Shown: positions 61,449 through 64,000 of the stretch, piece after piece | Position numbering within the stretch: the stretch's first letter is position 1 | Layout: each line of letters begins with the position of its first letter | Source: Chloroflexota bacterium | Lineage (GTDB): Bacteria; Chloroflexota; Dormibacteria; Dormibacterales; Dormibacteraceae | Length of the DNA: 64,000 nt | Reading direction: 5' to 3' | Assembly: GCA_005880695.1 (NCBI GenBank) | Contig: VBGR01000048.1 | Location: 1-64,000, forward strand | Notes under the pieces: generated by a model | What the model saw: the letters and a program-made list of their open reading frames with translations, nothing else | The model's database searches: none | Told to the model about the DNA's origin: nothing | Made by a program: the position numbers and the translations under genes

Positions 61449-61463
61449 GAGGAGACCGAATAG

Positions 61464-63152
61464 ATGACAGGAGCGGACATGGTCCTCGAAGCCCTCGAAA
61501 GGGAGGGAGTCGAGATCATCTTCGGCTACCCGGGCGGGGCCAACCTGCCCCTCTATCAGCGTCTCCCCGCGCACCCCAAGCTGCGTCACATCCTCGTCCG
61601 CCACGAGCAGGGCGCCGCCCACATGGCCGACGGGTACGCACGAGCCACGGGCAGGCCCGGCATCGTCTTCGCCACCTCCGGCCCGGGCGCGCTGAACCTG
61701 GTCACGGGCCTCTGTACTGCCTTCATGGACTCGGTACCGATGATCGCGATCACCGGCCAGGTGCCGACCGCCGTGGTCGGGCGGGACGCTTTCCAGGAGT
61801 CCGACGTGATCGGCTGCACACAGTCGGTCACCAAGCACAGCTACCTCGTGACCAAGGTCGCCGATATCCCGCGCGTCATCAGCGAGGCTTTCCATATCGC
61901 CGCCACCGGCCGGCCCGGCCCGGTCCTGATCGACATCTGCCGCGATGTTCAGCAGGCGGAGGGGGGCGACTTCGAATATAGCTACTGCTCGGTGCTGCCC
62001 GGCTACAAGCCCGCCCTGGAGCCCGACCTGGTCCAGGTCGAGCGCGCGGCCGAAATGCTGGCCGGCGCCCGCCGGCCCGTGATCCTGGCCGGTCACGGAG
62101 TGATCCTGAGCCACGCCGAGCAGGAGCTGCTGGAGGTGGCCGAGAGGTCGGGCACCCCCGTTGGTACCACGCTTCTCGGAGTGGGCGCCTTCCCGGTCCA
62201 GCACCCGCTGGCCCTGCACATGACCGGGTTCATGGGAACCGGCTGGAACATCAAGGCCGTACAGAACGCCGACCTCCTGATGATGGTCGGCATGCGCGTC
62301 GACGACCGCGTAACGGCCAAGCTCAGCGAGTGGGCGCCAAAGGCGGAGTCCTTCGTGCACATCGACATCGACGCCAGCGAGATGGGCAAGAACGTGCGGC
62401 CGCACCTCGAGGTCGTTGCCGACGCCAAGCGCGCGCTGACCGCGATGGCTCCGTACGTCAAGCCGCCGCCTGCCGACCGCGGTGAGTGGCTGACGCAGAT
62501 CGACGCTTGGCGCGAAGAGCACCCCCTCAAGTACTCGCGCTCGAACGGCCACCTGCAGCCGCAGGACGTCCTGATCGACATGTACCGGCGCTGCCAGGAC
62601 GAGGCCATCGTCGTGGCGGACGTCGGCCAGAACCAGATCTGGGCCGCGCTTTGGTGGAATTACACGAAGCCCGGTCTCTTCCTCAACTCAGGCGGCTCAG
62701 GCACCATGGGTTTCGCCTTCCCCGCGGCGCTGGGGGCCAAGTTTGGGCGACCGGACAAGGACGTCTGGTGCGTCGCCGGCGAGGGCGGTTTCGTGATGAC
62801 GGCCCAGGAGCTCTCCGTTGCTGTCGAGCACCAGGTGCCGGTCAAGATCGTCCTCCTCAACAACTTCAGCCTGGGCATGGTCCGCCAGTTCCAGGACGAC
62901 TTTTACGGCGGGGTTAGGTCCGAGGTCGACCTCACGGTGATGCCCGACTTCGTGAAGCTGGCCGAAGCCTACGGGTTGAAAGCCCGGCGCGTAGACAGGT
63001 ACGAGGAGATCAAGCCGGCCTTCGATGAGGCCCAGGCCACACCCGGGCCCTTCCTGATCGACTTCCGGATCGACCCCGAGGCCAACGTCTACCCGATCGT
63101 GCCGCTCGGCAAGGGCCTGGACGACTTCTGGGAGCTGCCTAACGGTGCATAG
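61464..63152 (+). CDS. ilvB: Acetolactate synthase, large (catalytic) subunit
   Basis: 562 residues. ThDP enzyme for the first step of Val/Leu/Ile synthesis. GYPGGANLPLYQRL, the activating Glu in RHEQGAAHMADGYAR, SGPGALNLVTGL, the FAD/beta domain and the C-terminal ThDP domain. The Mg-ThDP motif usually GDG is GEG here (Glu440 in AGEGGFVMT) followed by the conserved NN about 27 residues later (LLNNFSLGMVRQ). Regulated by the leader attenuator upstream. The ATG has a GAGGAG site. Overlaps ilvN by 8 bases. Confidence 0.94.
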   Translation: MTGADMVLEALEREGVEIIFGYPGGANLPLYQRLPAHPKLRHILVRHEQGAAHMADGYARATGRPGIVFATSGPGALNLVTGLCTAFMDSVPMIAITGQVPTAVVGRDAFQESDVIGCTQSVTKHSYLVTKVADIPRVISEAFHIAATGRPGPVLIDICRDVQQAEGGDFEYSYCSVLPGYKPALEPDLVQVERAAEMLAGARRPVILAGHGVILSHAEQELLEVAERSGTPVGTTLLGVGAFPVQHPLALHMTGFMGTGWNIKAVQNADLLMMVGMRVDDRVTAKLSEWAPKAESFVHIDIDASEMGKNVRPHLEVVADAKRALTAMAPYVKPPPADRGEWLTQIDAWREEHPLKYSRSNGHLQPQDVLIDMYRRCQDEAIVVADVGQNQIWAALWWNYTKPGLFLNSGGSGTMGFAFPAALGAKFGRPDKDVWCVAGEGGFVMTAQELSVAVEHQVPVKIVLLNNFSLGMVRQFQDDFYGGVRSEVDLTVMPDFVKLAEAYGLKARRVDRYEEIKPAFDEAQATPGPFLIDFRIDPEANVYPIVPLGKGLDDFWELPNGA

Positions 63153-63597
63153 CCAGCTCCGGGTCTTGCGCGTGCTGGTGGAGGACAACCCGGGCGTGAT
63201 GGCGCGCGTGAGCGGCATGATCCGGCGCCGCGGCTTCAACATCGAGACCATCACCGTCGGCCCCAGCACCGAGCCGGGCCGCTCACGGATGACGCTCACT
63301 GTCGACGCCGGCCACGCCGAGGTCGACCAGGTGGCCAAGCAGCTCGACCGCTTGATCGAGGTGATCGAGGTCGAGGACATCACCGACGCGCCGACCGTCA
63401 GCCGCGAGCTCCTGATCGCCAAGCTCGACAAGGTTCCGCCGACGGTCGAGCAGTACGGCGCCCGCCAGCTCGCCACCGGCATCGTAGAGCTGACGGCCGA
63501 CTCGGAGACAGTCGAGGAATTCATCGAGTTCCTGAAGCCTTTCGGCATCAAAGAGCTGGCCCGGACCGGGCCCGTAGCCATGAGGAGAAGCGCCTAG
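63145..63597 (+). CDS. ilvN: Acetolactate synthase, small (regulatory) subunit
   Basis: 150 residues from GTG 63145. N-terminal ACT domain ([31 protein letters not shown]) that binds valine for feedback control, then the C-terminal domain with [13 protein letters not shown] and [26 protein letters not shown]. Stabilises and regulates IlvB. Ends one codon before the small ORF at the ilvC junction. Confidence 0.95.
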   Translation: MHSQLRVLRVLVEDNPGVMARVSGMIRRRGFNIETITVGPSTEPGRSRMTLTVDAGHAEVDQVAKQLDRLIEVIEVEDITDAPTVSRELLIAKLDKVPPTVEQYGARQLATGIVELTADSETVEEFIEFLKPFGIKELARTGPVAMRRSA

Positions 63598-63732
63598 ATG
63601 ACGGTGAAGATGTACTACGACCAGGGGGGTGCGGTCCGTCGGGGCTTGTACCCGCGGACCGTTTCGAGGGGGGATGCCCCCCTCGCACACCGTCCGAGTC
63701 GCTCGATGCAAGGAGGGACTGTGGCCCGATGA
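63598..63732 (+). CDS. Small ORF (44 residues) beginning like IlvC
   Basis: Begins MTVKMYYDQ, mirroring the IlvC start (MKMFYDKD), then reads a low-complexity stretch [11 protein letters not shown] and so on through two hairpins, ending in a TGA that overlaps the ilvC ATG (ATGA). It has its own GAGGAGA ribosome site inside the ilvN end. It looks like a duplicated ilvC 5' end separated from the gene by an inserted GC element; it may be translated and coupled to ilvC. Confidence 0.45.
   Translation: MTVKMYYDQGGAVRRGLYPRTVSRGDAPLAHRPSRSMQGGTVAR
63632..63685. repeat. Two adjacent GC-rich hairpins in front of ilvC
   Basis: CGGTCCG (63632-63638) pairs with CGGACCG (63655-63661), and CGAGGGGG (63665-63672) with CCCCCTCG (63678-63685). 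No U-run follows. The second stem resembles the G/C-run hairpins at 12018-12038 and 46280-46296. Could tune ilvC expression within the operon. Confidence 0.55.
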
Positions 63733-64000
63733 AAATGTTTTACGACAAGGACTGCCCTCCGAAGCTTGGGGAAAGGGTCGCCATCCTCGGGTACGGCTCG
63801 CAGGGCCGCGCTCATGCCCTGAATCTGAAGGAGAGCGGCGAGGACGTAACCGTCGGGCTCTACGCCGGCAGCCGTTCGCGGGACCGCGCCGAGGCCGACG
63901 GGGTGAAGGTCGCCGACGTCGCGGAGGCGGTGGCGGGGGCCACGGTGGTCATGGTCCTGACGCCCGACACGGGCCAGGCCAGGCTCTACCGGGACGCCAT
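63729..64000 (+). CDS. ilvC: Ketol-acid reductoisomerase, N-terminal part (runs off window end)
   Basis: 91 residues visible. [19 protein letters not shown] leads into the NADPH-binding [17 protein letters not shown], then GLYAGSRSR and [12 protein letters not shown]. The residue after GSQG is Arg where most enzymes have His (GSQGHAHAL). Second common step of Val/Leu/Ile synthesis. The AGGAGG site is at 63711-63716. The gene continues beyond the window. Confidence 0.93.
   Translation, partial: MKMFYDKDCPPKLGERVAILGYGSQGRAHALNLKESGEDVTVGLYAGSRSRDRAEADGVKVADVAEAVAGATVVMVLTPDTGQARLYRDA

Overview
The window is GC-rich throughout, with tightly packed genes, many GTG and TTG starts and many 1-8 bp start/stop overlaps. 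Gene orders such as comEC-holA-rpsT, ppdK-dnaG-rpoD and moxR-DUF58-transglutaminase, together with a PspA carrying a PspAA domain and an ilvB leader peptide with an attenuator, point to a free-living aerobic soil or subsurface bacterium of the Terrabacteria side. Dormibacterota or a neighbouring Chloroflexota lineage is my best guess, not a proof. No rRNA, CRISPR array or prophage was seen. There is one tRNA gene, tRNA-Asn.

Layout. 0-20 kb is mostly housekeeping: ComEC tail, holA, rpsT (with a long Lys/Ala/Pro tail), a gamma-carbonic-anhydrase-like protein, ispE, lon, a lipoprotein, glmU-prs, a CNNM/CorC-type membrane protein, recO, glyS, ppdK-dnaG-rpoD, a cytidylate-kinase-like protein and three small unknown genes. 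An aldehyde dehydrogenase and tRNA-Asn follow. 21.1-24.6 kb is a decayed genomic island at the 3' end of tRNA-Asn. It is bounded by a 38-bp direct repeat with one mismatch and holds a broken IS481-type element fused into the remains of an antitoxin gene, a Doc-like toxin, and a few small cargo genes. 24.7-30 kb holds a secreted GH5 glycosidase, membrane and PilZ proteins, a PduO-type cobalamin adenosyltransferase, a hydrolase and a LysM-CHAP wall hydrolase.

30-38.7 kb holds the moxR-DUF58-transglutaminase operon. It then continues into an acyl-CoA set: two hot-dog hydratases, an SDR, an enoyl-CoA hydratase and a glutaryl-CoA-type dehydrogenase. 38.7-48.2 kb holds a CopC-CopD copper protein, an MFS carrier, the PspA-PspAA fusion, a 2-oxoacid:ferredoxin oxidoreductase pair (korAB) and the split NAD(P) transhydrogenase genes pntAA-pntAB-pntB.

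48.2-57.0 kb is the most unusual region. It is a nine-gene minus-strand run, nearly all joined by 4-bp or similar overlaps: carbamate kinase, DUF2877 (YlbF-like), FdrA-like, DUF1116 (YlbE-like), a metal-dependent cyclase/amidohydrolase, a three-subunit molybdenum hydroxylase and an NTF2-like protein. FdrA, YlbE and YlbF relatives are linked in enterobacteria with oxamate carbamoyl transfer that feeds carbamate kinase. Here the same core sits with an oxidising and a ring-opening enzyme, so a complete ATP-yielding route for some cyclic ureide or imide is a reasonable hypothesis.

57-64 kb carries a small basic protein, a cupredoxin lipoprotein, an SDR, a glycosyltransferase and the branched-chain amino acid genes: leuCD on the minus strand and ilvB-ilvN-ilvC on the plus strand. 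The ilv operon starts with a 22-codon leader peptide rich in Leu/Ile/Val codons followed by a strong attenuator hairpin. The ilvN-ilvC junction contains a duplicated ilvC start around two GC hairpins. ilvC runs off the window end.
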